A program made the position numbers and the translations under genes. Below, piece by piece: positions 1-7,937 of a DNA stretch of 64,000 bases. The DNA is from CAZXGD01 sp046350455 (GTDB lineage Bacteria > Planctomycetota > Phycisphaerae > Phycisphaerales > SM1A02). The stretch lies in contig JAXMAM010000001.1 of the NCBI GenBank assembly GCA_046350455.1, forward strand, positions 163,124 to 227,123, given 5' to 3'. How positions within the stretch are numbered: position 1 is the first letter of the stretch; each line of letters begins with the position of its first letter. The notes under the pieces were generated by a model. That model saw only the letters and a list, made by a program, of their open reading frames with translations, was not told where the DNA came from and did no database searches.

Positions 1-252
1 GCCTTGCACGGTGATGTCAGGATCGGCCAGCAGGGAGAGCGTGTGCTGCAGCCAGACTGTGGAGAGCAGCTCTGCCACGCTCTGCGTGACAGGCAGGGGC
101 GCTGGCGGCGCCTCTTGTGCGGGCGCGGGTGCTGGGGTGTCGGCCGCGGGCGCAGCAGGCGGCGTCTGCGCCAGCGCAACGGCAGCAAGCGCGCCTCCCC
201 CAAGAATGGCAGCAGCGGTGAAGGTGCCGGTTCGCCGGCGCGCAGGACGCAT
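1..252 (-). CDS. exported protein, N-terminal fragment (runs off window)
   Basis: Only the first 84 residues are inside the window; the 3' end lies before base 1. The start ATG (250-252) follows the stop of the membrane-protein gene upstream by 9 bp, so it is the third gene of the pyrE operon. A signal peptide is clear: RRR at residues 5-7, a hydrophobic core about 13-27 and an ALA-Q cleavage site at 26-29. A Pro/Ala-rich linker follows (about 30-55), then the start of a folded region (SVAELLSTVWLQHTLSLL). No family is recognisable from so short a piece; periplasmic or secreted location is the only supported statement. Confidence 0.75.
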   Translation of the reverse strand, partial: MRPARRRTGTFTAAAILGGGALAAVALAQTPPAAPAADTPAPAPAQEAPPAPLPVTQSVAELLSTVWLQHTLSLLADPDITVQG

Positions 253-261
253 CGAAGAAGT

Positions 262-1173
262 CTACTCCGAAGCAGCAGGTTTCTGCGGCGCACGGGCTGC
301 TGCGGCACGCGCGCGCCTGACCAACACGCTGAAGGCCAGCACGCCCAGCGGCACTGCCACCAGCACATCCACAGCGCGGCCTACCAGCTCGGCAGCCAGG
401 CCAGCGTCGCGCTCGTAGCCGCCCAGGATGGGGGCTGCAATGGCCACCGCCCATTCGCGGATGCCAAGGCCATTGCCGATGAACGGCACCAGGTTGGCCA
501 GCGACCCCACCAGCGCTACGCCCACCGCAGTCTGCGGTTCGATGGGCCAGCCAGAAAGCTTGAACGCAGCCCATGCGTGCAGCGTCCAGACCAGCACTTC
601 TGCCGTGCGGAATGCCATGATCCGCGCAAACACGCGCAGCGATGGCTCCCATGAGACGGGCAGCCACAGCACAGGCACAAAGAGCACCACCCACCATGGT
701 CCGCCCCAGCCGCGGTTGAGCAGGGCCACTGCTCCCAGCAGGCACACAGCGATGAACATGGCCACCATGGCCTTCACAATGGCCAGCAGGCTGGCGCGCA
801 CAGGAATGCCGTTCACTGCGTGGTGGTAGGCCACGCGGCCCAGGCTGCCCGCCTGCATGGGCACGTAGTTGCCCAGCGTGCTGGCCGCCACCAGCGCGTT
901 CATCTCCACAAAGCCCACCTTGCCGTGCGGGGCCATCAGCTGGTGGAAGGTGGCGGCAGAAAGAAGCTGCAGCAGAAAGATGGAGCCCACCAGCGCAGCC
1001 AGCGCGTCCCAGTTGGGGGAGCGCAGCGCGCGGCCCAGGCCATCGGCAATGGCTGGGTTGCGCACCACGGCCACCACTGCAGCCACCATGAGCAGCGTGC
1101 CCAGCACCACGCCAATGCGCCGGTACTTGGTGCGGTGCGTGCGGTCCAGGACATGTCCGTGCTGGTCTGTCAC
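262..1173 (-). CDS. UPF0104/AglD-like (LPG synthase TM-region family) membrane protein
   Basis: Polytopic inner-membrane protein of 303 aa with about seven or eight hydrophobic segments, the first at residues 19-36. Segments such as LGNYVPMQAGSLGRVAYH and FIGNGLGIREWAVAIAAP resemble the flippase-like domain of the lysylphosphatidylglycerol synthase transmembrane family (UPF0104). Such proteins move or modify lipid-linked molecules, or stand next to glycosyltransferases; no catalytic domain is fused here. The start is GTG (1171-1173), 5 bp after the pyrE stop, so translation is probably coupled to pyrE. The family call is good; the substrate is unknown. Confidence 0.72.
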   Translation of the reverse strand: MTDQHGHVLDRTHRTKYRRIGVVLGTLLMVAAVVAVVRNPAIADGLGRALRSPNWDALAALVGSIFLLQLLSAATFHQLMAPHGKVGFVEMNALVAASTLGNYVPMQAGSLGRVAYHHAVNGIPVRASLLAIVKAMVAMFIAVCLLGAVALLNRGWGGPWWVVLFVPVLWLPVSWEPSLRVFARIMAFRTAEVLVWTLHAWAAFKLSGWPIEPQTAVGVALVGSLANLVPFIGNGLGIREWAVAIAAPILGGYERDAGLAAELVGRAVDVLVAVPLGVLAFSVLVRRARAAAARAPQKPAASE

Positions 1174-1178
1174 GGTGG

Positions 1179-1703
1179 TCAGGCAGTCACGCCCAGATCC
1201 TGCACGGTGAACAGCGCGCGGAACTCGATGCCAGCGGCCTCGATGTTCTGGCGCGCGCCCTCCAGCCGGTCAATGGTGGCCACGATGCGCAGCACCTGCG
1301 CGCCCTGCGCCTGGATGACCTTGGCGGCCTCCAGCGCCTGGCCGCCTGTGGTGGCCACGTCCTCCACGATGGTCACGCGGTCGCCAGCGTTTAGCACGCC
1401 CTCCAGCTGCTTGGCGGTGCCGTACTCCTTCTTCTGGTTGCGGATGAACACGCAGGGCAGGCCGCTGGCCATGCACGCCGTGGTCACCAGCGGAATGCCA
1501 CCCAGCTCTGCGCCTGCCAGGCGGTTGGTGCCCGGCGCCAGCTCCTTGGCAAACATGGGGCCGAGCGCGTGCAGCACATCGGCCTGCGTGCTGAACAGGT
1601 ACTTGTCCAGATAGAAGCTGCTGGTCTTGCCGCTGCGCAGCGTGAAGGTGCCGCGCAGCAGCGCTGTCTCTGCGATGCGCTTGGCCAGGGTGGTGCGATC
1701 CAT
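1179..1703 (-). CDS. pyrE: orotate phosphoribosyltransferase
   Basis: Converts orotate and PRPP to orotidine 5'-monophosphate in de novo pyrimidine synthesis. The PRPP-binding motif is plain (VTIVEDVATTGGQALEA), preceded by the loop FIRNQKKEYGTAKQLEG that carries catalytic and phosphate-contacting lysines. The length, 174 aa, is at the short end of the family (about 175-215). An upstream in-frame ATG exists at 1901, but the extension is Arg/Pro-rich, has no homology character and overlaps the neighbouring gene. ATG 1703 begins the conserved MDRTTLAKRIAE and has a TACGAT box 6 nt before it. It leads a three-gene operon with the membrane protein and the exported protein downstream. Confidence 0.9.
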   Translation of the reverse strand: MDRTTLAKRIAETALLRGTFTLRSGKTSSFYLDKYLFSTQADVLHALGPMFAKELAPGTNRLAGAELGGIPLVTTACMASGLPCVFIRNQKKEYGTAKQLEGVLNAGDRVTIVEDVATTGGQALEAAKVIQAQGAQVLRIVATIDRLEGARQNIEAAGIEFRALFTVQDLGVTA

Positions 1704-1709
1704 GCGCGG

Positions 1710-1715
1710 ATCGTA
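1710..1715 (-). promoter_or_regulatory. -10-like box TACGAT of pyrE
   Basis: TACGAT lies 6 nt before ATG 1703. There is no Shine-Dalgarno between them, so the transcript would start at or next to the AUG. Confidence 0.5.
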
Positions 1716-1791
1716 AGGAAAGTGCGCGGTGGGCGGCGTGCGGCGCGGGGTGGGCGGTGGGCAGCGCGGCGCACGGCGGGCCGCCTGTTCC

Positions 1792-2694
1792 TCACCGCGG
1801 GGCAGCCCAGCGCTGCGCAATGGCAGCGCGCTGCTCCGCGCTCCAGTAGTGCGTGGCAAAGCGCGTGTCCAGCATGCGCGCCACGTACTCCGGGTGCGCA
1901 TGCATGGCGGACTTCAGCCGCGCGTAGATGCCGTCCACGCCTTCTCCAGACTCGCGCGCGCGCTTCACCTCCAGCCCGCGCAGGCCCGTGAACTGCTGCA
2001 GCGCCTCTGCCTTGGCAGCGTCTGGCAGGTCTGCGCGCAGGATGAGCACGTCCCACGGGCCGCTCTTCACGCGCTGCCAGCCGCGCTCCTGCGGGAAGGG
2101 CTCGCTGTACGGGTCGAACCCCAGCGCAGCGCCCATCTCCACCGTGGGCCACACCGCAGTGGCCTGGTGCGGAAAGCGCTCCAGGAACAGTTCCGCCAGG
2201 TGCTTGCCATCCAGCGTGGCCAGCTGCCTGCGCTTGTCGCGCAGCCAGGCGCGGTGCGCGGCAAACGCAAACCAGCTCAGGTTGGTGGCCACCGGCTCGC
2301 GCAGCGTGACCACAAACTGCGCAGCGCGGCGGGGCATCATGAACACGCGCCTTGCCGCCTCGGTGTAGTGGCTGCCGATCAGGATGCTGCCGTCCTCATG
2401 CACGCGGCGGCGGAGGTCGCCGTCCCAATAGTGCTGTGGCAGCAGCGTGTGCACCTTGCTGAGCACCACGTCCGGGTGGCGTTCCAGCGCTGTGGCCACT
2501 GCAGTGCTGCCGGTCTTCTGGGGGCTGTAGACCACCACAGGGTGCTTGCCAGCGGCCAGGCCAGCCTGCAGGCGGGCCATCTCCTTGCGCAGCCGCCACA
2601 CGTGGCGCATGTCGCGCTCGCGCTGCGCCACCCAGGCCAGGAGGACCTCTCCGGCGCTCACAGGTACCTGGTGTCGCGGCGCATCCAGCGGCAT
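1792..2694 (-). CDS. sulfotransferase-like protein (NKWYS capsular-polysaccharide family)
   Basis: 300 aa cytosolic protein with sulfotransferase architecture. A 5'-phosphosulfate loop (PQKTGST, residues 58-64) follows a beta-strand VVVYS, and a 3'-phosphate motif (FVVTLREPVATNLSWF) lies near 127-142. The C-terminal half (GPWDVLILRADLP, LQQFTGL, ATHYWSAEQ) matches the paralogue at 42505-43407, which is also 300 aa; both fit the putative capsular polysaccharide synthesis family with NKWYS-type sulfotransferase fold. It probably transfers sulfate from PAPS to a sugar. I chose ATG 2694 over ATG 2706 because a TAGGAT box sits 10 nt upstream and the length then equals the paralogue. It is divergent from the asnB-like gene at 2768. 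Acceptor unknown. Confidence 0.7.
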   Translation of the reverse strand: MPLDAPRHQVPVSAGEVLLAWVAQRERDMRHVWRLRKEMARLQAGLAAGKHPVVVYSPQKTGSTAVATALERHPDVVLSKVHTLLPQHYWDGDLRRRVHEDGSILIGSHYTEAARRVFMMPRRAAQFVVTLREPVATNLSWFAFAAHRAWLRDKRRQLATLDGKHLAELFLERFPHQATAVWPTVEMGAALGFDPYSEPFPQERGWQRVKSGPWDVLILRADLPDAAKAEALQQFTGLRGLEVKRARESGEGVDGIYARLKSAMHAHPEYVARMLDTRFATHYWSAEQRAAIAQRWAAPR

Positions 2695-2704
2695 GGCGGG
2701 GGGC

Positions 2705-2710
2705 ATCCTA
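2705..2710 (-). promoter_or_regulatory. -10-like box TAGGAT of the sulfotransferase-like gene
   Basis: TAGGAT lies 10 nt before ATG 2694 on the minus strand; the alternative ATG 2706 would overlap the box itself. Confidence 0.4.
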
Positions 2711-2753
2711 CGCAGAGCCTGCAGGCACGGCCCGCGCCGCAGCGCCACGCCCG

Positions 2754-2759
2754 TAGCAT
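2754..2759 (+). promoter_or_regulatory. -10-like box TAGCAT of the asnB-like gene
   Basis: TAGCAT lies 8 nt before ATG 2768, with no purine-rich ribosome site in between. Confidence 0.45.
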
Positions 2760-2767
2760 GGCTTGGC

Positions 2768-4717
2768 ATGAGCGGCTTTGCTGGTTTTGTGGACCGCAAC
2801 CGCAGGCTGACGGATCCATCCGCCACGCTGCAGGCCATGAGCCGCGCGGTGGCGCACCGCGGGCCCGACGGCGAAGGCGCCTTTGAAGAGAGCCGCTTTG
2901 GCCTGGGCCTGGCGCACCGCAGGCTGGCCACCTTGGACCACAGCGCGGCTGCAGCGCAGCCCATGCACAGCCCCGCTGGCCGCTGGGTGCTGGCCTTTGC
3001 TGGCGAGGTCTGGAATCATCGCGACTTGCGCATGGCATTGCAGGCCGCAGGCACCAGCTTTACCAGCACGGGCGAGGCGCAGGTGGTGGCCGCGCTCCTG
3101 GACGGGCATGGCGCAGCAGAGACAGCCCGCCGCCTGGATGGCATCTTTGCCTTTGCAGCCATGGACCTGCACGACCGCGCCCTGTGGCTGGTGCGCGACC
3201 GCCTGGGCGCCAAGCCGTGCTACTGGGGGCACGCAGAAGACGGCCTTGGGCCAGGCGTGTTTGTCTTTGGCAGCGAGCTGCGCGCGCTGCAGGCGTGCCC
3301 CACGTTCCGCAACCGCGTGAGCCCGTTTGCGCTGGCGGGCGTGCTGGCCAGCGCATGCGTGCCGGGCCACCGCGCCATCTGGCAGGGGGTGCACAAGCTG
3401 CGGCCCGGCTACGCGCTGCGGCTGGACATCCTGACTGGCCGCGTGGATGAGGAGCGCTGGTTCAACGCGCGCATCGCCGCGCAGGACGCGCGCACCACGC
3501 CCTTCCGCGGCACGCGCGATGAAGCCGTCCGCGTGCTGGACGGCCTGATTGACGCCGCGGTGCGCCGCCGCCTGGTGGCCGACGTGCCCGTGGGCGCGTT
3601 TCTCTCTGGCGGCGTGGACAGCACGCTGGTGGTGGCGGCCATGCAGCACGCTGGCGTGCGCAACGCGCCCACCTTCACGATTGGCTTTGACGACCCCCGC
3701 GTAGATGAGCGCCAGCACGCGCGCGAAGTGGCCCGCTTCTTTGGCACCGACCACCACGAAGCCGTGGTGCAGGACGCAGAGCTGCCATCGCTGGCAGAGG
3801 ATGCGGTGGCCTGCTTTGACGAGCCCTTTGCAGACCCCGGTGCGCTGGCCACCATGGTGGCTTCGCGGCTGGCTCGGCGCACCGTGGGCGTGGTGCTTGC
3901 AGGCGACGGCGGCGACGACCTCTTTGGCGGCAATGACCGGCACCTGCGTGGCTTTCAGGCGGCGCGCGTCCTGGAGAGCGTGCCGGGACTGGTGCGGCGC
4001 ACCGTGGCCGCTGGTCTGGCGCGTCTACCAGCCGAGCGCTGGAGCCTGCTGCGCCACCAGGCCGGCGTGCTGCTGCGCGCAGATGGCAGAGAGGAGGTGT
4101 GGCGCGGCTTCTACACCGTGTGGCCAGATCCGGCCGCGCTCATCGTGCAGCTGCCCAGCGACACCTGGCGCGCCACCGTCACGCGGGACATCCGCGCCAT
4201 GGAGCGCGCGCTGCCGCAGGACCAGGAGGGCTTTGAGGACGAACTGCTGCTGCGCGACCAGACCATCAGCCTGCCCGACAGCGTGCTGGTGCGGCTTGAC
4301 CGCGCCACCATGGAGAGCGGCATCCAGGCCCGCGAGCCGCTGCTGGACCAGCGGCTGTTTGAGTTTGCATGGCAGGTGCCGCCAGCGTGGCGGACGCGCG
4401 GCGGGGTGGGCAAGCCCCTCCTCCGCGAGGTGCTCATGCGCCATGCGCCTGCGCACATCGCGCAACGGCGCAAGGCGGTGTTCACAGCGCCCATCCTGCC
4501 GTGGGTGACAGGCCCGCTGCGCCCGTGGGTGCTGGACATCATGGACAGCCAGCGCATGGGGCAGCAGGGCGTGCTGGACCCCGCGCCCGTGCGCGCTGCA
4601 TGGGAGCGCTGCCTGCAGGGAGACCAGGCCGCCGCGCTGCAGGTGTGGGCAGCGTGCGTGCTCTGCCGCTGGTGCGAACGCGAGCGCGTGGACGGCACGC
4701 GCGTGGCCAGGCCGTAG
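2768..4717 (+). CDS. asparagine synthase-like amidotransferase lacking the glutaminase cysteine
   Basis: 649 aa, the usual AsnB/AsnH layout: N-terminal Ntn glutaminase-like domain (about 1-200), then a C-terminal ATP-pyrophosphatase domain with the PPi loop FLSGGVDSTLVVAA and the conserved LAGDGGDDLFGGNDR. The family activates a carboxylate with ATP and adds ammonia drawn from glutamine. Here the sequence starts MSGFAG: the catalytic Cys2 is serine, and the usual FNGEIYN is FAGEVWN, although HRGPDG is kept. The C-terminal site looks intact, so it may use free ammonia or another partner's. The paralogue at 11111-13060 has Cys2 and the same length. ATG 2768 gives the canonical N-terminus. In a glycan locus the likely substrate is a uronic acid rather than aspartate (inference). 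Confidence 0.85.
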   Translation: MSGFAGFVDRNRRLTDPSATLQAMSRAVAHRGPDGEGAFEESRFGLGLAHRRLATLDHSAAAAQPMHSPAGRWVLAFAGEVWNHRDLRMALQAAGTSFTSTGEAQVVAALLDGHGAAETARRLDGIFAFAAMDLHDRALWLVRDRLGAKPCYWGHAEDGLGPGVFVFGSELRALQACPTFRNRVSPFALAGVLASACVPGHRAIWQGVHKLRPGYALRLDILTGRVDEERWFNARIAAQDARTTPFRGTRDEAVRVLDGLIDAAVRRRLVADVPVGAFLSGGVDSTLVVAAMQHAGVRNAPTFTIGFDDPRVDERQHAREVARFFGTDHHEAVVQDAELPSLAEDAVACFDEPFADPGALATMVASRLARRTVGVVLAGDGGDDLFGGNDRHLRGFQAARVLESVPGLVRRTVAAGLARLPAERWSLLRHQAGVLLRADGREEVWRGFYTVWPDPAALIVQLPSDTWRATVTRDIRAMERALPQDQEGFEDELLLRDQTISLPDSVLVRLDRATMESGIQAREPLLDQRLFEFAWQVPPAWRTRGGVGKPLLREVLMRHAPAHIAQRRKAVFTAPILPWVTGPLRPWVLDIMDSQRMGQQGVLDPAPVRAAWERCLQGDQAAALQVWAACVLCRWCERERVDGTRVARP

Positions 4718-4734
4718 CGCGGCGCTTGCGCTAC
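4714..4734. terminator. short hairpin covering both convergent stop codons
   Basis: GTAGCGC (4714-4720) and GCGCTAC (4728-4734) form a perfect 7-bp stem around a 7-nt loop. The TAG stops of the two convergent genes lie in opposite arms. There is no U-tract, so a bidirectional terminator role is only plausible. Confidence 0.35.
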
Positions 4735-5945
4735 ACGCCCGCGCGCACGCGCATGTTGTCCAGCACGTTCATGAAGTTGATGTACGCGTCGTACGGGCTG
4801 TCGTACGGGCTGAAGTACTTGTGCACGTCGCCGTCGGCCCAGTACTTGGTGCACATGTAGTACAGGTGGTCGCTGGTGGTCAGCTTGCGCCAGTCTTCCA
4901 GGATGTACGGGTCGCCTGCAGCATGGCGCGCCTTCACAGCAGCCTCCAGCTGGTACAGCTGCTCCACCGCGCTGTCCTGCAGCGGGTTGCCCAGCCACGC
5001 GCTCAGGTCGCGCTCGGTGTCGGCCCAGCTGATGAACTGCTCGGTGCTGTAGTCGCCCACTGGGCGGTACTTGTCAGCAGCCTCGCTCACGGTGAGGAAG
5101 TCGTTGTGCCGTGGATTGACGTCAAAGACCGCCTCCGGCAGCTTGTCCATGAAGGAGAAGATGCCGGTGTGCTCCCACTGGTGCTCGCCAAACGTCTCGT
5201 AGTCCATGAAGAGGTTGCACAGATAGCCGTCGCCGTTGATCTGGTTCACCCAGGTGGCGAACTTCTCTGCTGTCAGCGGCCACTCTTCCCAGCCGCGGTT
5301 GCCAAAGCGGAAGGCGATGTCGTCTGAAAGCCGGAAGTTCTTCAGCAGCAGCCGGACGGGTGCACTGCCAGCAGGCGTGGCGCCTGGTGGCGGCACGTAG
5401 CTGTAGTTGGGGCTGCGGAAGTTCAGCAGCCGATCCACGCCCTCGCACAGCACCGCGTGGTAGCCGCCGCGCCAGGCCATGTGGCCAGCCAGCTCGTTGT
5501 TGAAGATGAGCTCGGTGTTGCGGAAGCTGCGAGGTGTGTAGCCGTTGAACAGGCGCGCCACCGTCTGGCGGTGCAGGTCCACCTGCTGGTCGAACTCTGC
5601 GCGGCTGAAGAGGAAGCTGAGCGAGTGATGGCTGGTCTCGCCCAGCAGCTCGCACGCGCCGGTGTCCACCAGGCGGCGGAACAGGTCCAGCACGTCTGGG
5701 CTCCACATCTCCATCTGCTCCAGCACCGTGCGGGTCAGGCTGAACGTGATGCGGAAGCGGCCTTCGTGCCGGCGCACCAGGTCCAGCAGCATGGCCGTGG
5801 TGGGGCGATAGCACTTGTCCGCCACCTTGCGCAGGATTTCCTCGTTGGCCTTGTTGTCAAAGTAGAACGGGTCGCTGTCAAAGACCGAATACCGGCGCAG
5901 TCGGTAGGGCTGGTGCACCTGAAAGTAGAAGACCACGCTGGCCAT
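4731..5945 (-). CDS. glycoside hydrolase family 57 (alpha-amylase/transglycosidase type)
   Basis: 404 aa. GH57 region 1 is present as HQP at residues 11-13. The nucleophile motif is likely NTELIF with Glu145, and the acid/base motif is FMDYETFGEH with Asp248. GH57 enzymes are retaining alpha-glucan hydrolases or branching/transferase enzymes; there is no signal peptide, so it acts in the cytosol on storage glucan or on a precursor of the surface glycan. The start at MASVVFYFQVHQP (ATG 5945) puts HQP at the expected depth, and a TACGCT box lies 9 nt upstream; the longer ATG at 5972 would run into the CapD-like gene. It ends convergent with the amidotransferase gene. Exact specificity cannot be read from the sequence. 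Confidence 0.85.
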   Translation of the reverse strand: MASVVFYFQVHQPYRLRRYSVFDSDPFYFDNKANEEILRKVADKCYRPTTAMLLDLVRRHEGRFRITFSLTRTVLEQMEMWSPDVLDLFRRLVDTGACELLGETSHHSLSFLFSRAEFDQQVDLHRQTVARLFNGYTPRSFRNTELIFNNELAGHMAWRGGYHAVLCEGVDRLLNFRSPNYSYVPPPGATPAGSAPVRLLLKNFRLSDDIAFRFGNRGWEEWPLTAEKFATWVNQINGDGYLCNLFMDYETFGEHQWEHTGIFSFMDKLPEAVFDVNPRHNDFLTVSEAADKYRPVGDYSTEQFISWADTERDLSAWLGNPLQDSAVEQLYQLEAAVKARHAAGDPYILEDWRKLTTSDHLYYMCTKYWADGDVHKYFSPYDSPYDAYINFMNVLDNMRVRAGV

Positions 5946-5954
5946 AGAGCGGGC

Positions 5955-5960
5955 AGCGTA
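5955..5960 (-). promoter_or_regulatory. -10-like box TACGCT of the GH57 gene
   Basis: TACGCT lies 9 nt before ATG 5945, inside the 23-bp gap to the capD-like stop. Confidence 0.4.
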
Positions 5961-5968
5961 CCGTGCGA

Positions 5969-7894
5969 TCAAGCCGGTGCTTGCGGCTGATATTCAGCCA
6001 CCAGCTCGCGCAGCATGCGGCGCAGGCCCACTGCGTCGCGCTGGTCCAGGCAGGCTTCGATTTCGATGAGACGCTGCTCCAGGTTGCTCCACGGCAGGTA
6101 GAGCTCGCGCGCCTGCAGCACACCGGGGTGCGAGGTGCGCTGCAGATCTGCGCCAATGACCAGCTCCTCAAAGAGCTTCTCGCCTGGGCGCAGGCCTGTG
6201 AACTGGATCTCGATCTCGCCGTCTGGGCGCTCCTGATCCCGCACTGACCGGCCAGCCAGGCCAATCATGCGCCGCGCCAGATCCACGATGCGCACGGGCT
6301 CGCCCATGTCCAGCACAAACACTTCGCCGCCCGCGCCCAGCGCGCCCGCCTGCAGCACCAGCTCTGCTGCCTCTGGGATGGTCATGAAGTAGCGGGTCAT
6401 GTCCGGGTGGGTGACCGTGACAGGGCCTCCCTGGCGGATCTGCTCGCGGAACAGGGGCACCACGCTGCCGCTGCTGCCCAGCACGTTGCCAAAGCGCACC
6501 ATGACAAAGCGCGTGCGCGGATGCTCTTCCTGCAGGGCCTGCAGCACCATCTCTGCCAGGCGCTTGCTGGCGCCCATGACGCTGGTGGGGCGCACCGCCT
6601 TGTCTGTGCTGATGAGCACAAAGCGCTCCACGCCAGCAGCGGTGGCAGCGCGCGCAGCCACCATGGTGCCAAAGGCGTTCACGCGCACGCCCTCCACCTC
6701 GTTGTCCTCCACGATGGGCACATGCTTGCACGCTGCAGCGTGGTACACGGTCTGCACGCGGTGGGTGCGCAGCACGCGGTCCAGCAGCACGCTGTCGGTC
6801 ACGCTGCCCAGATAGGTGCGCAGCGGCGGCTGCGCGTCAGCGGGCAGCGTGGCGATGATCTGCCGCAGCTCGCGCTCTGCGTTGTAGAGCGCAAACTCGT
6901 TCTGCTCCAGCAGCACCAGCTCTCGCGGGCGCAGGCGGGCCACCTGGCGGCAGATTTCGCTGCCAATGGAGCCGCCAGCGCCGGTCACCAGCACGCCGCG
7001 GCCAGTGATGTTGCGGGTCAGCAGCTCGCCGTCGGGCGCCACTGGGTCGCGCCCCAGCAGGTCTTCGATGCTGACTTCGCGCAGGTGCTCCACGGGAGCT
7101 GCGCCTTCCACCAGCTCGCGCAGGCTGGGCACAGTCAGGATGCGCGCGCCGCACTTGGCCAGCATGTCCACCACAGCGCGGCGGCGTGCCTGCGGCATGG
7201 CCGGCACAGCCAAGAGCACCGTGGCCACGTTGAAGTCCTGGATGAGGAGCGGCAGGTCGTCGCTGGGATAGACGCGCACGCCGTGCAGGTCTCGGCCGTG
7301 CATGCCCGTGTTGTCGTCCACCACGGCCACCACGCGGCGGGTGCGGTCGTGCGAAAGATCCGCCATGACCGCGCTGCCCGCAGCGCCAGCGCCAAACACA
7401 ATGACAGCCTCGCGCCGCCGTGGCCGCAGCGGGCGCAGCAGATGCCGCGCCAGCAGGCGCCACGCATAGGTGCTGCCCAGCGCTGTCATGGCAAAGATGG
7501 CAAAGACCATGCGGCTGACGCCCGGCGTGGGCGTGTTGCTGGGCTCCTGCCGCAGGAAGAAGCTGAGCGCCACCAGCCCCAGGGTGGCCACCACCACGCC
7601 CTGCACCATGCGCCAGCCGTCACCCAGGCCTGTGAAGCGCACGATCTGCCGGTACACGCGCAGCCAGCCAAACGCAGCGATGCCCAGCAGCGGGGCCGCC
7701 AGGATGTACCACGCGTAGTGCTCCACCTTGACCGACACGTTGTCGGGGTGGCGCAGCATGACCGCCAGCACCAGCGACAGCGCAAAGCAGGCTGCGTCGA
7801 GCAGCACAGCAATGGCGCGCTTGCGCCATGGGGGAAGCTGGATCACCCACCGCGCGCTGTGTGCAGCCACGCGGCCGGTGCGCGAACGCGTCAT
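5969..7894 (-). CDS. membrane-anchored nucleotide-sugar 4,6-dehydratase (CapD/WbpM/PglF type)
   Basis: 641 aa. Four hydrophobic segments (about residues 26-47, 60-78, 96-114, 128-146) anchor a CoA-binding-like Rossmann domain (VFGAGAAGSAVMADL, 167-180) and the C-terminal SDR catalytic domain with VTGAGGSIGSE (303-313) and STDKAVRPTSVMGASKR (429-445). In this family Met replaces the usual SDR Tyr, as here (VMGASK). The enzyme makes UDP-4-keto-6-deoxy-HexNAc, the entry to QuiNAc, bacillosamine or similar amino sugars. The stop of the WbpL-like gene lies 43 bp upstream, and the order WbpK, WbpL, WbpM equivalents recalls the end of Pseudomonas B-band O-antigen clusters. No better in-frame start exists upstream of ATG 7894. 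Confidence 0.9.
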   Translation of the reverse strand: MTRSRTGRVAAHSARWVIQLPPWRKRAIAVLLDAACFALSLVLAVMLRHPDNVSVKVEHYAWYILAAPLLGIAAFGWLRVYRQIVRFTGLGDGWRMVQGVVVATLGLVALSFFLRQEPSNTPTPGVSRMVFAIFAMTALGSTYAWRLLARHLLRPLRPRRREAVIVFGAGAAGSAVMADLSHDRTRRVVAVVDDNTGMHGRDLHGVRVYPSDDLPLLIQDFNVATVLLAVPAMPQARRRAVVDMLAKCGARILTVPSLRELVEGAAPVEHLREVSIEDLLGRDPVAPDGELLTRNITGRGVLVTGAGGSIGSEICRQVARLRPRELVLLEQNEFALYNAERELRQIIATLPADAQPPLRTYLGSVTDSVLLDRVLRTHRVQTVYHAAACKHVPIVEDNEVEGVRVNAFGTMVAARAATAAGVERFVLISTDKAVRPTSVMGASKRLAEMVLQALQEEHPRTRFVMVRFGNVLGSSGSVVPLFREQIRQGGPVTVTHPDMTRYFMTIPEAAELVLQAGALGAGGEVFVLDMGEPVRIVDLARRMIGLAGRSVRDQERPDGEIEIQFTGLRPGEKLFEELVIGADLQRTSHPGVLQARELYLPWSNLEQRLIEIEACLDQRDAVGLRRMLRELVAEYQPQAPA

Positions 7895-7937
7895 GCGCCG
7901 CGCCCCTGGCTTGGATGTGATGATGGCTTGCAGACGA

